A stretch of 64,000 bases of DNA from Sipunculus nudus (GCA_026874595.1 CM049313.1:34377159-34441158), one strand, 5' to 3'; positions 34,770 through 47,915 are shown, counted from the stretch's first letter. The notes: a model not told the origin generated them from the letters alone. Made by a program: numbers and translations.

Positions 34770-36519
34770 GAAAAGATATTATTTCCTTAATTGACTGTTT
34801 ATACACAATCGTCTGACAGGACTCAATAGATTCGATTTTCAGTAAGGTATTATAAAATGTGCTTGTGCAAACGTCACCTGAAATACGAACTTGCAACTAT
34901 GCATGAATGTTCATGGAAGCCAATTGTCTTTCGCAATAGAGGTGTGTTCATTTTTACTACACATTGACTGAGAACTTCTTAGGATAACAGCGTAACTTAC
35001 AATTGTTCACATAAGTGTATAGGTATATGAAAGTAGTGCTCACTATAACTACATAATAACCTAAACTTGCGGATTACTATGTATAAACGGAATGCAGCAT
35101 AATAAACCCTTCCTGCAAAGATAGCGACATGTGCCGGCGAGGAATGTCATAAAGTGTTCGGGTTAGACACAGCGGCATCAACGAAGAGAGATCATATTTC
35201 CTTTTTCAAAAGTAATAACCTCACTTATCTTATTTACACAAAAAGGTTTCATTTGTATTTTCTGGATTGCACTAGTCTTTAACTGACAGCATGCGCGTTG
35301 ACGTCACAGTAGATGGTCGAACAACTCCCTGCACTGTGCAAGGACAATGTGTATTAATACAATAGTTTGTTTATTTAACAGATCCCCAATAAGATCTAAC
35401 ACTTTTTTAATGAACACTTCAAGGTCAGGTCTAGCTTTAGCCATAGATACAATGGATATCTTCACTGAAACAATCCTAAGAGCTCAATATCTTTAATCGT
35501 CACCAAGGTGACTGATGTGAATTATGACATGCTCTCATTAGAAAAAAAATCCATTCGACTTTTTTACATAAATTCTTTAACTTTTATAAAATATTTTGGG
35601 TCGTCAAAGACATGATTATATTCCTACATAAATATATGAAACAATAACCTTCCAGGATTTTTTTCTGGATATTTTATGAAGAATAGAAAATTGGAATGTC
35701 TACAAATTTTGATATTTAACAACTGTTTTATAATTCCTCAGATATATGAAATAAATCCATAATATTAACTGCCAAACATCAATCAACTAAGAGAACTGTT
35801 TAATGAATGATTAAAGCTGTTAATTTAGTTTATAATTGAACAATTACACTCAGGACTTCTGGTGACTTTTTGATAAAGTCCACTGGGGGAAGGTTATTTT
35901 TTTTGCTTTTTTCGAGTCCTGCTATGTGGACTGGTTCTCTGTCGTTTATTCCTTTCTTGTCGTGTCTTCTTCAATGATTACGTCATAGGGTACGTTCAGC
36001 TGTCTAACTACTGCAGATAAATCAAATATACCCCAGAAAATGGCCGGTCGTTCTTAATACTATCAAAGAGCTCGAGACAAGATCAGTGTAGCGTAAACAT
36101 CGATCCCAACCAGCGGAATTGCAAAGCAGACGACAGTACTTAATCAACTCGAGTGCGGCTTTGTGGGATACATCCATCAAATGTAAACTGCATCTGATCA
36201 CCTCCTGTCTTTTACTAACAAGACAAATGAAGTATGATTACTTATAATTCGTCTCCGGAACATGCTCTGTTGGTCGCCATTGAAGTTTGGATAAAAAGTC
36301 ATTGACTTTCCAAATATAAACTTGTCTACTAAGCAATTAGGGATATTATTGGTGCAATACGCAAATCGGTAATGTGATGGCTGCCCACCGGTGCATTAAT
36401 TCCTTTGAGACGTTCTATTTATAAAAAAAAATCTATTGAACCATACGTTTTAATCTTGAACCCCCCGTACCCCTGTGACGAAGGTGCCCAGAAAATCGAA
36501 TTGATTTCAGATTCTGTGT

Positions 36520-36836
36520 CTATACCTCCATTAGTGTATGCCAGTGAGTAAAGTCTTTACCGGGAAAATAAAGGATCTCTTGCCAATGATTCAATTCAGT
36601 ATCTTCAGAAGCCTGGAAACCAAAACGTACTTGACCAATCACCTCATCGCTCCTAATCGTTTCGTGATTCATCACTATCAAGGTCAAGGACGTGTAGTTC
36701 AGGTCCTCGACCCGCGGAGAAATAATAAAAGTGAACTGTTCTTCAAACTCTGGGTTGATCGTGTTTTTGCGCACGCGCGTCTGTCGCTTTATCTCCTGTC
36801 TTCCAGGTTGTGACACTTTTATTTTGACGTAGGGAT
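36520..36836 (-). CDS. Tandem-C2 protein, last coding exon (most of C2B)
   Basis: The acceptor TTTGCTTTTCAG at 36837-36848 opens the exon in phase 1. The split Gly/Asp codon gives DPYVKIKVSQPG, the first strands of a C2 domain. A basic strand (KRQTRVRKNT), NPEFEEQFTF and DEVIGQVRFG follow, and the exon ends with HWQEILYFPGKDFTHWHTL and a TAG stop. The C-terminal WHxL-type motif is typical of synaptotagmin and Slp C2B domains. In loop 3 the usual Asp-x-Asp is replaced by Asn-His-Glu, so calcium binding is unlikely. The basic strand may still bind acidic phospholipids. Confidence 0.88.
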
Positions 36837-38476
36837 CTGAAAAGCAAACAAATAAAATATATCAAACTATGATTATAGTTTATATGATAAGCATAATGTT
36901 ATTTTATCTGAATCAAAATAACGGAACTCATGGAAAGTTTTAAAATACAAAAACTGTGGTATTCATCGGCAAGGTGGTCTTTTGGCTAGTTTATTCCCTT
37001 TGTAGAGAAAGGATCATTCTAATGCCTGAGATATTTCTGAACGGAAGACGTCTGACTACCTTGGCGATAGAGATGTGATACAACATGTAAAGTATACATC
37101 ATATACTTATCTATACTTGGATTGAGAGAGATGGTCAGAGTAGACTAATTACCTCAGTATCCATCATTCATTGCTTATGCATGGTCGGAAGCGAAGGGAG
37201 ACAACTTGTAAGATAGCTAAGACATACTGATGAAGGTCTCCACACTGTGAAAGAAAGTCACAAAGATCGGCAGTTCGTGCTATGGAATTTAGCTCCACTG
37301 ATGACTTGGCCAAATATTTTAGCCGATGCAAAACACTTTTCGCTACCATTTACTACTTCGGCTGGTTAGAGGGTACAAATATCCCGAAAGATTCAGACTT
37401 TCTGTAGTATATAGACTATAAGGCCAGACTGAAAGCGTCGTTTATCCCCCATTAAAATACAAGGCATATAAAAATCTTACTCTATCCGCCGGCGTGGTCA
37501 CGTAACCTGATACAAACAAAATATTCCCGGACGATATGAGACTCCCTTTTGTCTGCAACATGTTTATCCCGAGTTTATCATAAGTAACTTGATCGGACTT
37601 CCCATTTATTTTACACCTATATCTAAATCATTTAAAAACATATTTCTGCTTATTTCAGTCCATTGTAATTCACTGTCTGGTCCATCTAAGTTTTGTAGCG
37701 GGATTTAATATGTTTAAAAGTAGACGATGTTCTCTAATTATGGTTGAATTTTTCTAATAATATTCATAAATTTTATTAAATAAATTTCATCCCATGTATT
37801 TTGCATTGTTGACGTGTTTAAGATTTCGTTTTTTAATACATATATAAGAAATAAATTTATACAATTATAAGAATAATCTACGTTCATATTGATTTTACTT
37901 TTCCCTTTTGGCACAAAATTAGCAAACTGTGATTTATCAAAATAATCACGAAAATAGCAGAGTATAACTAATAGAAAAAAGTTGGTATTCTGGTTAACGT
38001 GAAGTTGACTAGACTATACATTATAGCTAATTAAAAAATAAACTGCTGATTTCTATATATTGGTGTAATGCAGTAAATGCATGTGTAAACTTAAGTAGAG
38101 ATGGACAGTGGTCGAATTAGACAGTCAAATTATAATATTGTGTGTTTTTGACAGAAGTATGGTATCTCTCTATCGCTTCCGTATAATCAAAAGGTTAATC
38201 GGCAACATAATTATACCTCACTGAACTATCAGCCCTACTCATTGTTTTACACTGAATTTTTCATTATTCAAATCTTATCAAAATATTATAAAAAAAGAAT
38301 ATTATTTAAACTTGTGAAAACAGTACTTTTCCTGAACCAGCGCTGTGGAACCATGCCCGGCTGCCTAATTCGCTTTGGATCTGAAATGCCTATAACAATT
38401 TTGCAAAATTACCGTAAATAACTCACACCAGCTACCGTAAAGATTTTTTACATACTATAATGTGATGTTTACTCAC
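36837..38476 (-). other. Intron of the tandem-C2 gene
   Basis: 1640 bp with GTGAGT donor and CAG acceptor. No embedded gene is recognised. Confidence 0.85.
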
Positions 38477-38588
38477 CAGGTGGCCCCGTGATGTAATGTT
38501 TCTGCAGCCCCTTCACTCGATGAATTGAAATCTTCAGGCGTTCGTATTTCGGCTCAAAGCAGATTCCAACCTCAATATTACCAAGGTC
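38477..38588 (-). CDS. Tandem-C2 protein, middle exon (start of C2B)
   Basis: A 112-bp exon with acceptor TTCTATGATTCAG and donor GTGAGT. It starts in phase 0 with DLGNIEVGICFEPKYERLK and ISIHRVKGLQKHYITGPP, the first beta strands and loop 1 of C2B. It ends with one base of the next codon, which fits the phase of the last exon. Loop 1 lacks the first Asp ligand of calcium-binding C2 domains. Confidence 0.87.
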
Positions 38589-39513
38589 CTGAATCATAGA
38601 AATTAATTAGGATTACAACAGGAAATACAGGTACCTGGGGCGAATCCAGAATTAAAAAAAAGGGGTCCAACACAGAAGGACTAATGACTAAACCTTAACA
38701 AAAAGTTCGAAAAAAGGGGTGGGGGTCCAAGCAAACACACAACAAAAATGCTCTGAAACATTTAAAAAAGGTTGCGCGGCTAAAAAAAAGAAGGTCCTTA
38801 CCCTCTGGACCCCCCCCCCCCCGGACAGAATCTTAAATTATTAATATTTTTTGTTATATATATACATTTAGATAAAATTTTATTTTTTATTTCTGATCTG
38901 ATGATTAAAAAGTAAGACGATTAGGTCTAACATTGCGGATCCAGTTAGATTTATTAGCCTTGGCGGTCGCTTGCGCTCTATTATTGGCAGCTGGTAATTA
39001 CATGCAAAATGCAGTTAAAAAAGGTTAGAGATATTGTCATTATACACAGTCATTCACTAACACAAATAGCCTTCCTAACAAAAGGCAGACGGAAATGGGA
39101 CTGTTTGCTTCCTACAAAACTATTTTTCAATTGTCTGCGTTTTGATTGTCTACGCCTGTACCGGCATTTGTTGTCTTAATATCTGTGATAATAATATCTA
39201 TACCATAAATATTAGTTTTATTCAAATTATTTTAATCATATTCATCCTCCGCAATATTCTGAATACAGTTTATTTATTTATAGCAGAGACTTTCAAAAGC
39301 ATAATTGAAGTCAGTTTACCGAGATTTCTACGTTTAATCATTACATTTTTCCCTTATTGTCACTAGTTTAATGAAAATTGGAAAAAAATACAATTGTTAT
39401 TTGATTTATATTTTCTAATTCCCTTCATGGCCGCCCGGCTCCAGTGTATTAATATTTTGTTTTTTATTGTTTTTCTGTTGATTGCGTACGTGGCAGGGAT
39501 AATATTGGCTTAC
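38589..39513 (-). other. Intron of the tandem-C2 gene, with embedded repeat
   Basis: 925 bp with GTAAGC donor and CAG acceptor. It carries a short repeat at 38636-38827 and a C-run. Confidence 0.85.
38636..38827 (+). repeat. GGCGGATCC-type poly-G/C repeat in the intron
   Basis: Begins GGGGCGAATCCAGAATT and ends CCTCTGGACCCCC with a long C-run. The opposed ends resemble other copies at 47000-47154 and 51828-52227. Confidence 0.55.
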
Positions 39514-41177
39514 CATTGTATCTGATTTGGCCTCCAGGTTTCTCCACATCCGTGACTCATGTTCAAGATTATAATTCATCAACAGCAGCTGGGTCTCCCC
39601 TAGAAACTCGTCCCCGACGATATTATGTCCCTTACTGCATACTTTGATCCGGACCCTCATTCGACTAAGCTCCTCCAAAGTTAATTTTTCAAACGTAAAG
39701 TCATGCAGAAAAAGCGGATCCTTTGTATGCTTGAAAACACATGACGACTGTTTTTGTATTTTCCCCGGCATTAAGCACAACTTCAGGTATGGGCTGACTG
39801 AATATTCATTCCGATCGGCTCCGCCTAAATTTTCGGCTTTGATGACTGACACAAGTAATTTTCCTTCGTTTTCAAGATAGCGCATTGAAAGTTTGATTTC
39901 TCCTCTCGAGGTTAACTCGGAGTCTTTCGAGTCTTGCATGTCTACGCTACTTCTGCACGCAGTATCTTCCAAATACGTTAGGCCGGAGTTTAATGATTTA
40001 CTTTTCGGAATTTTGCCCGACGAGAAGGAAGGCGGTTTAGGTCTGTTGCCTAGCACCGGATTAGAGTACCGTTTAGGCACGTGGATAGGTTCTATGGTAC
40101 CGTTACTTCTTCGTCGGAAATTGGGACTCGGTTCTGCGGAGCTGCATTCGTCCGTAACGCTAGAGTCTCCAACGGAAGTATCAGAAACTTCCTCAGTTGA
40201 TAGAGAGGATCGCCGCCGATGGTACCTCTTCTTCTGTAAATGTTCGGTCTTGAGCATCTCAATGTCACTTAGGTATCTAGAGAGCTGGATTTTACAAATG
40301 TCAGGAGTAGCTACAGGAGAGTCCCCGGGAGATCCGTGGACAGGACTGCCCCCTGGACTTTCACTTCCATTACTTCCACGCCGTCTCACAGGATGAAATA
40401 CCCCGAGTGGGGATACCATGGTTGAGATGTGTCGTCTACGAGGACGTCTGTATCCTCCCGGGCATATATCGAGAGAGTCATCGTTATAAGTCTTTTCCTT
40501 GTGCAGCTTTGGGGCTCCGATTTGTAACGTGTTTGAACCCTCCACAGAATTCTGCTTCCGTCGATGACGACTTAACAGTGGGGACCCTGGGCTACTGGAT
40601 GGTGCGTGAAACAGCGACTCCTTGCGGCGAGTGTGAGGAACCTCCGAAACTGTTGAGAAACCAAACCCGGTTTTAGTTCTAAAATGGGGCAGACTCACTG
40701 CTGCCAATGATAACGGGTCAGCATTCGTGTCACCGGCTGTTTCTAGGCAACCTGTTGAGAAGGATTCGTGATTTTGGAGTAAGATCTGTGGAGGTTTACT
40801 GGGTGACACTGGGCATGATTTACTTCTCAGGTCGTGAGTAGGACTCGGGTTTAGGAGAGCCGGAGAGGGTCCCCGTGGGCTTGGAGACTGTCGTGGACTG
40901 CTTGTCCCCGACCCGTGGGGGCTACTCCCGTCACATTCGCTGTTAGACGCAGAAGTATCAATGGTCCCTGGAATGGTGAATTCTGGGATAGTCCAGGGCG
41001 TCATCATGTGACTATGTTTTCGTACTGGGCTCTGCTCACGTGACGTGTTGAGTCCGGATAATTGGCTTGACGCCTCTTTACATTTGCTGACGAACCACTG
41101 TTTAACATTTTCCATTGTCATATGTGGCACTATGGAATTCCCAACGCAATGCTTCATTAAGACGAAGGTGTATTCAT
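39514..41177 (-). CDS. Synaptotagmin/Slp-type tandem-C2 protein, large exon (Ser/Pro-rich linker and C2A)
   Basis: Tandem C2 proteins of this type tether vesicles to membranes in exocytosis or trafficking. The acceptor TTCTGTTCTCTCCGCAG gives phase 1 at 41177 and the donor GTAAGC ends the exon at 39514 in phase 0. The exon holds 554 full codons. The first ~40 residues form an amphipathic segment (MENVKQWFVSKCKEASSQL). About 370 residues rich in Ser, Pro and Arg follow, with many RRxS-type sites, likely disordered and phosphorylated. The last 130 residues (39903-39514) are C2A: GEIKLSMRYLENEGKLLVSV, SPYLKLCLMPG, KDPLFLHDFTF, DEFLGE. The normal SDPY is SPY and loop 3 reads CSKGHN, so calcium ligands are missing. 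Upstream exons with the N-terminus were not found. The exact subfamily (Slp, Syt14/16-like or other) is unresolved. Confidence 0.87.
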
Positions 41178-42579
41178 CTGCGGAGAGAACAGAAAATGTT
41201 GATGAGAATACGTAAATCAATCATCACTTGCTTTGATAATTAGCTAACTCGTTAGAGAGGCAACATTGCTGAACCTGACCCCCTTTGGTACTGCCTATAG
41301 GGGCAGACAATATCCTACTTAGCATGGAATACGTGCATGCTCAGTTTTGAAAAATATGGACAAGTTACATATATATGCAGCCCCCCCCCCCCCCCCCCCA
41401 CGAAGTCAATCAGTCGTTCTGATTATTAAGCTTGATTGAATTCAATCTGATAAGGAATCAAAAGAGGTTCTTCTGCAAAGCAACTTAGTCAAGAATTAAT
41501 GATACTCCTTTGTTCATTAAACCTGTAGACGTGATTTGTTTTATTCTAATTGGTAAATAATTGATTTTTAAACAATTTTCGTTTTCGCAACAAAACGGTT
41601 TGTGTCACTTGGTATTTCTTTTTAATTTTTTAAGTATTCCTTCCATTACCATTGACAATTATGTCGCTCTTCTTTGAGTGATTTTTGTATTGTTAACTAT
41701 CAATTTAACAATTCAAATTGTCAAAATATATACCCTTGTAGATTCCAGGGCGCTTGTGCCTATCTCAGTCACGTACAGTACTGATCTTTCAAGCTCACCT
41801 ACCCTAGTTTTACAACCCATTATTTTATATTTAAGTATGATCATATATATGACTGACATTATTTGTTATCCTGGGCCAGGTGAGTTTACATACAGGGTAC
41901 TGTGATATTAGTGAGAGTAATTGCCCTGAACACAGTCAGTGAGTCTGAAACATTTGAAACCTACCCTTATAAAAGTGATCGCTGTGTTGCAACGATTGTC
42001 TGCCTCTGTCTCTCTTTCCCTTCTTTTTCATTCTTGCTTTTTATCTCACACATACTCAGACACAAACATGCATACCTAGAAGAGAAGTATAGTAAACAAG
42101 GAATCATATTATATCCCAACCGCTCTCTATAAAATCAATAAAATAAAATTTAAAAGCAAATTGTCTCTAGCACAATAAAATGCAGGCTCTATAATTGATT
42201 ATACCATGAAACAGTGTTGTCTTATGACCGGTATTTCTGATTGCTCTTATTTTCACTTTGACATCAATTTCTGCTCCCGCACCTGTTTTCACTTTGACAC
42301 ACGACAATTACCATTAAAACATGCCGGACGTGAAAGTGAATAATTAGGTCGGGTTGTGAACATTTAGTTATCGGTGCTGCCGTGTTACTGTTACATTAAC
42401 ACTGAGTATGATGTTGTGGAGTTTCTAAATAAGCGTAGGTTTTAAATATGAGTGACGGGCGCAATATTGTGCCTTTTCCTTCAGAGACCAATTAAGCATC
42501 TCACCATCGTTAGTGGTTCACTGTTTTTGATTTATGAAACGTGATATCAGATCTATTTCTAACGGCTTAGTCGTCGTTT

Positions 42580-42631
<52 letters not shown>

Positions 42632-44790
42632 TAAGTTAACATTTTACTAATGGTAATGTGATTAAATTCTATCTTTGGTCACTGAAGGGAGTGACTTTGC
42701 TGTTATAATTAATATTAATTATAACAGAATAACGACATAAACGACATGGAAGTTTCTGTATGATCGTAATATGTAATTATGGATACCGATGTAGTAATAC
42801 CTCAGATATTTTTTAAGTTTCAACAGTAAGAATAACAGTAGCAGGAACCAAGTTAACACCAAAAAGGCTGATGCAATATAATTTTTCACGCCTACCCGCA
42901 TTAAACTGATTATGCTGCTTTGTAGCCTAGTTAATAGCATGAACGTGGGAGGCAGTGCGTTTATATATACAGTTGTTATTGTATCAGATTACCCACTTAT
43001 AAACCATTTGAGGATCATCAGAACGCACGCTATTCAAGGTGATGATGATGATAAACGTGAAGAAGAATGATAACCGTAAAAATAATTACCAAAAGGGTTA
43101 ATAATAACAGTAAACATTTTAAATTGGAATAATTTTATTAACAGCATATATAATATATATGGAGGGATTCGCTCCAAGATTAACATTAGGTGATTAACTT
43201 AAACAAATCTGCATGGTGCGCATTGATGTGGCCAAGGGGCAGATAAATTACTTTTAAAATAAAGGTGGCGGGGAAATTCACTTCTCCCAGATTTGAAGTG
43301 TAGGGGTGAGGGGGGGGGGTGATCAGGGGCGGAGCTCTCTAGACCGATATAAACGAGGCATCTTTAAAAATGACAAAAAGGTAATTTTATATATTAAATA
43401 CATCAAGCCATATATGGATAAAACAAGTCTATAACTCACATATTTGATTATTAATAAAGACGGAGTGGACGCCTACGTCCCCGATAAAATCCGCCCAAAT
43501 ATCGGATCATGGAATTCTCTCCCCAGAAGCCTTCTCACTCAGGACAAGATATAGAATGGGCGGAAGCTACCATAAATATCCTAGCGAGTATGTGGATTCA
43601 GTTTTCTTTCACAGGAGAAAAAAACACAAAATCTGCTGCCTTCATAGTCAGACTAATATCAATCCTGTCACTGATCTAGCTGATACCAGATGACGTAACG
43701 AGTCTCATCATATTTTTGGCATGCTTTTCTCCGTAAACACCTGATGTGTCTGTTCTCAGGTGTGTATCCCGTGACGAGGCCGTGACAGCCCGTACACCTA
43801 CTGACCCTGGTAAATGTAATATGATGGTAAAAGACATGCACCCTATATTTAGAATATATAATATCACAGTTTCTGAAAATGGTACATGCAGAACCTGCAT
43901 GCTTATTCCTTAAAGAAGGCTATCCGCCATAGAATGATGCAGAGGTCATTCTGCATGCATATATAAATATATAGATATATAACATAAAATATATAATTTA
44001 CTGGAGCTGCGTTGTATCATCCTGAAATGAATGAGGACAAAAGTAATTTTTTAATCGTAAATCATGCATTTAACATCGTAGATACGACTTAAATTTAATT
44101 TCACTGATTATTTTCAATATGGGATGAATCTCATAATTCAAAGTCCAATGCTGTGGCCATTCCCGGCTTCTGGTTGAATGACTCTATCTTTTCACAGGAT
44201 GAACGTTAACTCTTCCGTTAAGTTAGGTTCTTTCTGGACCTTCAATAATTTAGCTTTAATCGAATCATGTTTTACTTTATACATCATGTTATGAAGCAGA
44301 GATCTTGCTTTCTCAACATGTTTCGGGTTAGCATTAAGTGCGTATACACTAGCTGTTAAAGCATTTTCGGGACTGATATTGAGCCTTTGGTACTTAGAAA
44401 TCCAGATTTGAGATTGATCGGTAATCTTCCCAGAATCCCATGTCGTTTGTTAACAGGAATACCATTTCAAAAATTCCTGGCAGATAATAGCTGTGAAAGC
44501 ACGACCCAGCAGGCGTATAATGTGGACCAACAGAGCGGAGATGACCGGTAGTGTCGCTAATCGACAGCGAGGCCGAAGGGCTAGCTGTAAAGTGATGTCT
44601 GCGACATATCAAACTTCTATTAAACTCACTTAGACAAACTATAGAAGGGCAAATTTAAATAATATCAGTAATACTATACAATAAATTTCTAAAGGTAACT
44701 AACTTATTACGGTATTATATGACTTGAAATAGAAGTTTTCTCAGCAGCAGCAGAAGAAGTTTACGCTCATCGAGCAGCTACAGGTTGCTG
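41178..44790. other. Probably 5' intron or flank of the tandem-C2 gene; no exon recognised
   Basis: The large exon starts in phase 1, so at least one more coding exon must lie to the right on the minus strand. This stretch has a C-run (41383-41399), a (TA)n tract and a G-run near 43311. An 85-codon minus frame at 44192-44449 (ISKYQRLNISPENALTAS inside) is open but has no start codon, splice context or known domain. Confidence 0.5.
42583..42630. repeat. (TA)n microsatellite
   Basis: About 24 TA units. Confidence 0.97.
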
Positions 44791-45100
44791 TGGTCAAGAC
44801 CTCAGCCCTGCGCGCTCCTTAAGCATGTTCTCTGAGCCAACAGACGCGATGCCACACCAAGCCAAGCAGAGCGCCGCGAGAGGCCGCCACCGTACATCTC
44901 GAAGCGGTGACTTTTTAGGAAAGCTACAGCATCCAAAGCCGCAAAGGCAGAAGCAACCTACCTTCCCTCTACCGATCCCAGCAGCGGAGACCCAGCCAAG
45001 ATATTCGAGAGCCGAACCCGATCTTGTGAACGACAGTGTTTCGAGACGCATCGCCTTTATACTTGCAGTTTCGGCCATTTGGACCGTATAAACAGTTAAC
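44790..45100. other. GC-richer island with overlapping open frames on both strands
   Basis: Higher GC than its surroundings. Open frames of 88 (plus) and 94 (minus) residues overlap. On the minus strand a frame starting MAETASIKAMRLETLSF runs to AGIGRGK and a GTAGGT donor, which could be a first exon. Its phase 0 end does not fit the phase 1 acceptor at 41177 directly. A promoter region is equally possible. Confidence 0.25.
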
Positions 45101-46062
45101 CCAGTTATGCAAGTTTTAGCAAGTTTTTATCGTCATCAGCAGAAGTTTTCTCTTTGGAGGATGTTTTGCTGTCCTTTTCATGGATCACACACACACACAT
45201 ATAGATGCCATGAATCAGGCCTTGGTACTGCATAATGCTGTTATGTGTTTACTGTACATTAAGTAACAATAAGATTTTAAACAGCAAGGTCTGCGACCAT
45301 TGGTTCGAAATCTAAAATCATTTTGTTGTTGATGACATTCCCGTATGAATATAGATAAGACTGACGCCACTTTGAACGACACACTTATAACAATAGTGAC
45401 CCCACTGTGAACAACTCCTTTACTCACCAACATGTATTAGTAGAAGCGAGAAAAAATCCGTGCAATCCAGAATGTCTTTATTGCTCATTCATATCACGCT
45501 GCACGCTCCAAGAGCGCGGGATGGTTACTGCGTTACACCGCACGTGCTTTCACTGCGTATTCACAAGCTTCACCAGTGAGAACGAGATGATGCAGATAGG
45601 CCCTGTCATTTAAGCAGACTCTGTTATTCCAGTTGGCGAATCCCATAAATGTAAAATACAACACAGAGGACAGCGTCTGTATGCATGCAGGTTGACTCTT
45701 CGATGTCTTGACATCGAGTGAAGCACGTTCGCGGCGAGACAGTCAATTTGTTGGTCACCTAGCGTTATCAGGTAGCGCGGCTGTAAAGCAAGCGAGGGAC
45801 ATTACATATTCATGTACGTGACAGGTCACTAGCAGCGAATTATAACAGCGCTCGATGCAGACGCAATAGGATGGGTTGCTGGCCAGCCCACGCGCTGTCA
45901 CCTGCATCGGAACTAGTCAAAAGCTTTAATATACAACCGAGCCGCCGTCCTGGCTACATCAGATGCGGGTCCCAGCTGTTAATACGATGCCAGGAAAATA
46001 GCATCAACCGATTCATCTTCGGCTCTGCAAGTGATGGGTGGGGTCCAGGTCAAACTGCACTA

Positions 46063-46067
<5 letters not shown>
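45101..46067. other. No gene seen
   Basis: Mixed DNA with frames below 100 residues, none recognised. Composition is less AT-rich than average between 45450 and 46060. Confidence 0.5.

Positions 46068-46129
<62 letters not shown>
46068..46129. repeat. (TA)n microsatellite
   Basis: About 30 TA units. Confidence 0.97.
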
Positions 46130-46132
<3 letters not shown>

Positions 46133-46283
46133 TATATATTTAACTCTGTTACATAAACTGCTAAATTATTTCCTTATTTCTGGTGATCCTTCAAGTGTTC
46201 GTGACACTCTTACAATGTAGATGCGCTCTTTTCAGGTTCCGTGATATTTATTTTGAGTTATATAAACTCAGTATTTGATATAC

Positions 46284-46285
<2 letters not shown>

Positions 46286-46336
<51 letters not shown>
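46286..46336. repeat. (TA)n microsatellite
   Basis: About 25 TA units. Confidence 0.97.
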
Positions 46337-46341
<5 letters not shown>

Positions 46342-46634
46342 TTTTCAATATATCCCTATTGTCAAATTTCAACTGTGTTCATCATCCTATCCGAATGTTT
46401 TATTTGCTAAAATGCTATTTCTAAATTTCCCCTGATAGAATGTGTCTTTGGCAAAGTTCAATTCGTTTATTTTTCGGAACATATATAGTCTAGTTTTCCT
46501 ATTTTGTGCACTCATACTGAACTGTTTTACAAACATTATTTAGATCAGTGTATCGTAAATTTACAAATTAATAGCGGTATAGCTTTAATTTCGACATGCG
46601 ACCTGTTACATCCGTATTTTAGTATGTAAGCAAA

Positions 46635-46741
46635 ATGGCAGCCCTCATGACTGGTTTCGAGAAACTTGGAGAAATAAACCTGTCAAGGTTCGATAAGGCT
46701 ACGGAGATGAGAGACGAAAGTACTCCGATTACAGCGTCCAG
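46635..46741 (+). CDS. Candidate first coding exon, unrecognised protein
   Basis: An ATG in good context (AAAATGGCAG) opens 35 codons ending with a strong donor, AG|GTAAGA at 46741/46742. The peptide MAALMTGFEKLGEINLSRFD, then KATEMRDESTPITAS, is balanced, charged and unlike the low-complexity frames around it. The exon ends in phase 2. No downstream exon could be tied to it, and the product is unknown. It could be a chance ATG plus donor. Confidence 0.4.
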
Positions 46742-46999
46742 GTAAGAATCTATCTGCGAAGAGAGTTTGGTGGAAAGGGACGCATTTTTGGACGATGGCT
46801 AAACCCTCAGCTTATAGTACCTCCATTATTTAACCTGTTTTGTTCCATATTGATTTTTTGTAGACCGACCATAAAATACACTACGTGTACGTATGCCCTG
46901 ACTCTAATTTACACTTTTTTCATAGCCTACTGATCATGGTATAACTTTTCTGGTTTTAATGCCAGGAATTTACAATACATTTCGTTAGACCACCACAGC

Positions 47000-47154
47000 A
47001 GCGGATTTAGGGCGGGCTCTTTTTGAACCCGACAATCTGGGAAATAGATAAATAAACGCCAAATACCTAAAAGCAGCTCGGGATAGAGCTTCTTGCATAA
47101 TTTTATATCCCACTTGCTAAGGGCCTATTTTTATGAGACCCTGTATCCGCCCTT
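47000..47154 (+). repeat. GGCGGAT-type repeat with opposed ends
   Basis: GCGGATTTAGGGCGGGCTC at the left and GTATCCGCCCTTGC at the right face each other over about 150 bp. Confidence 0.5.
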
Positions 47155-47335
47155 GCACAAAAAGAAATAAGACTTTAATGCAACAGATAAATGGTTGGCA
47201 TAACAACCAAGTACAGAGGGTAATACTTGGAACATGGCACACCGGACACAGTCGTTTTCCTACCCGACAAAGGACACTGATTTGACGTTCCGGGGATACA
47301 TAAATTCTAGCCTGGTTATAAAATACAGTTCCCGT

Positions 47336-47337
<2 letters not shown>

Positions 47338-47424
<87 letters not shown>
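47338..47424. repeat. (TA)n/(GA)n compound microsatellite
   Basis: TA units at 47338-47384 followed by GA units at 47389-47424. The YIYIY and SLSLS frames across it are artefacts. Confidence 0.97.
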
Positions 47425-47427
<3 letters not shown>

Positions 47428-47593
47428 TTTTAAGTATGTCTGATCTAAACGCCTGAAATACACATACATTTTGTTGTTCGCAAACCAATGCAGTGCACTT
47501 AGTTTAAATATGTGGATATAAAGAACAGTCGAATTACAACGTACATAATTTTTATTTTGTTTTTGAATTCCAGGAGATATATAAGGAGAAAAC

Positions 47594-47638
<45 letters not shown>

Positions 47639-47640
47639 GA
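47594..47640. repeat. (GT)n/(GA)n compound microsatellite
   Basis: GT units followed by GA units, then purine-rich sequence to 47675. Confidence 0.95.
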
Positions 47641-47915
47641 GAGGGGCAGGGAAAGGAAGGAAGGGAGGAGGGAGGTCATATGTATACTTAAACTTGTGAT
47701 TTGCCCCAGACACTGCGTGTGGTCAGTGTTATATCCCGGGCGTCTTTTATATCAAGTCGATCAGATCGATTCAATCACTTACTCAAGGCATCCCCGTCAA
47801 CGATTTCCAATTTCCGCCGTCTCCGTAGCATCCACAACTCTGATCCTGTGTGCCGTTGCTCGGCAGCTATAGAATCTATTAACAAAACTTCAATCTAAAG
47901 TCAACAGTTTGCACT

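Larger units (their letters stand above)
34013..36519. other. Intergenic, no gene seen
   Basis: Lies downstream of the tandem-C2 gene. Two (TA)n tracts, the second with an (AC)n start, lie at 34581-34634 and 34688-34766. An AATAAA on the minus strand (TTTATT near 35945) is one possible polyadenylation signal for the C2 gene; this is a guess. Confidence 0.5.

Noticed and set aside
39893-40396. 167-residue plus-strand frame and its neighbours at 39644-39880 and 40407-40676
   Set aside because: Antisense shadows of the tandem-C2 exon.
44192-44449. 85-codon minus frame with protein-like composition
   Set aside because: No start codon, no clear acceptor in frame, no recognised family. Kept only as a remark.
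47117-47679. Frames of 123 and 139 residues with SLSLS and YIYIY
   Set aside because: Translation of compound microsatellites.
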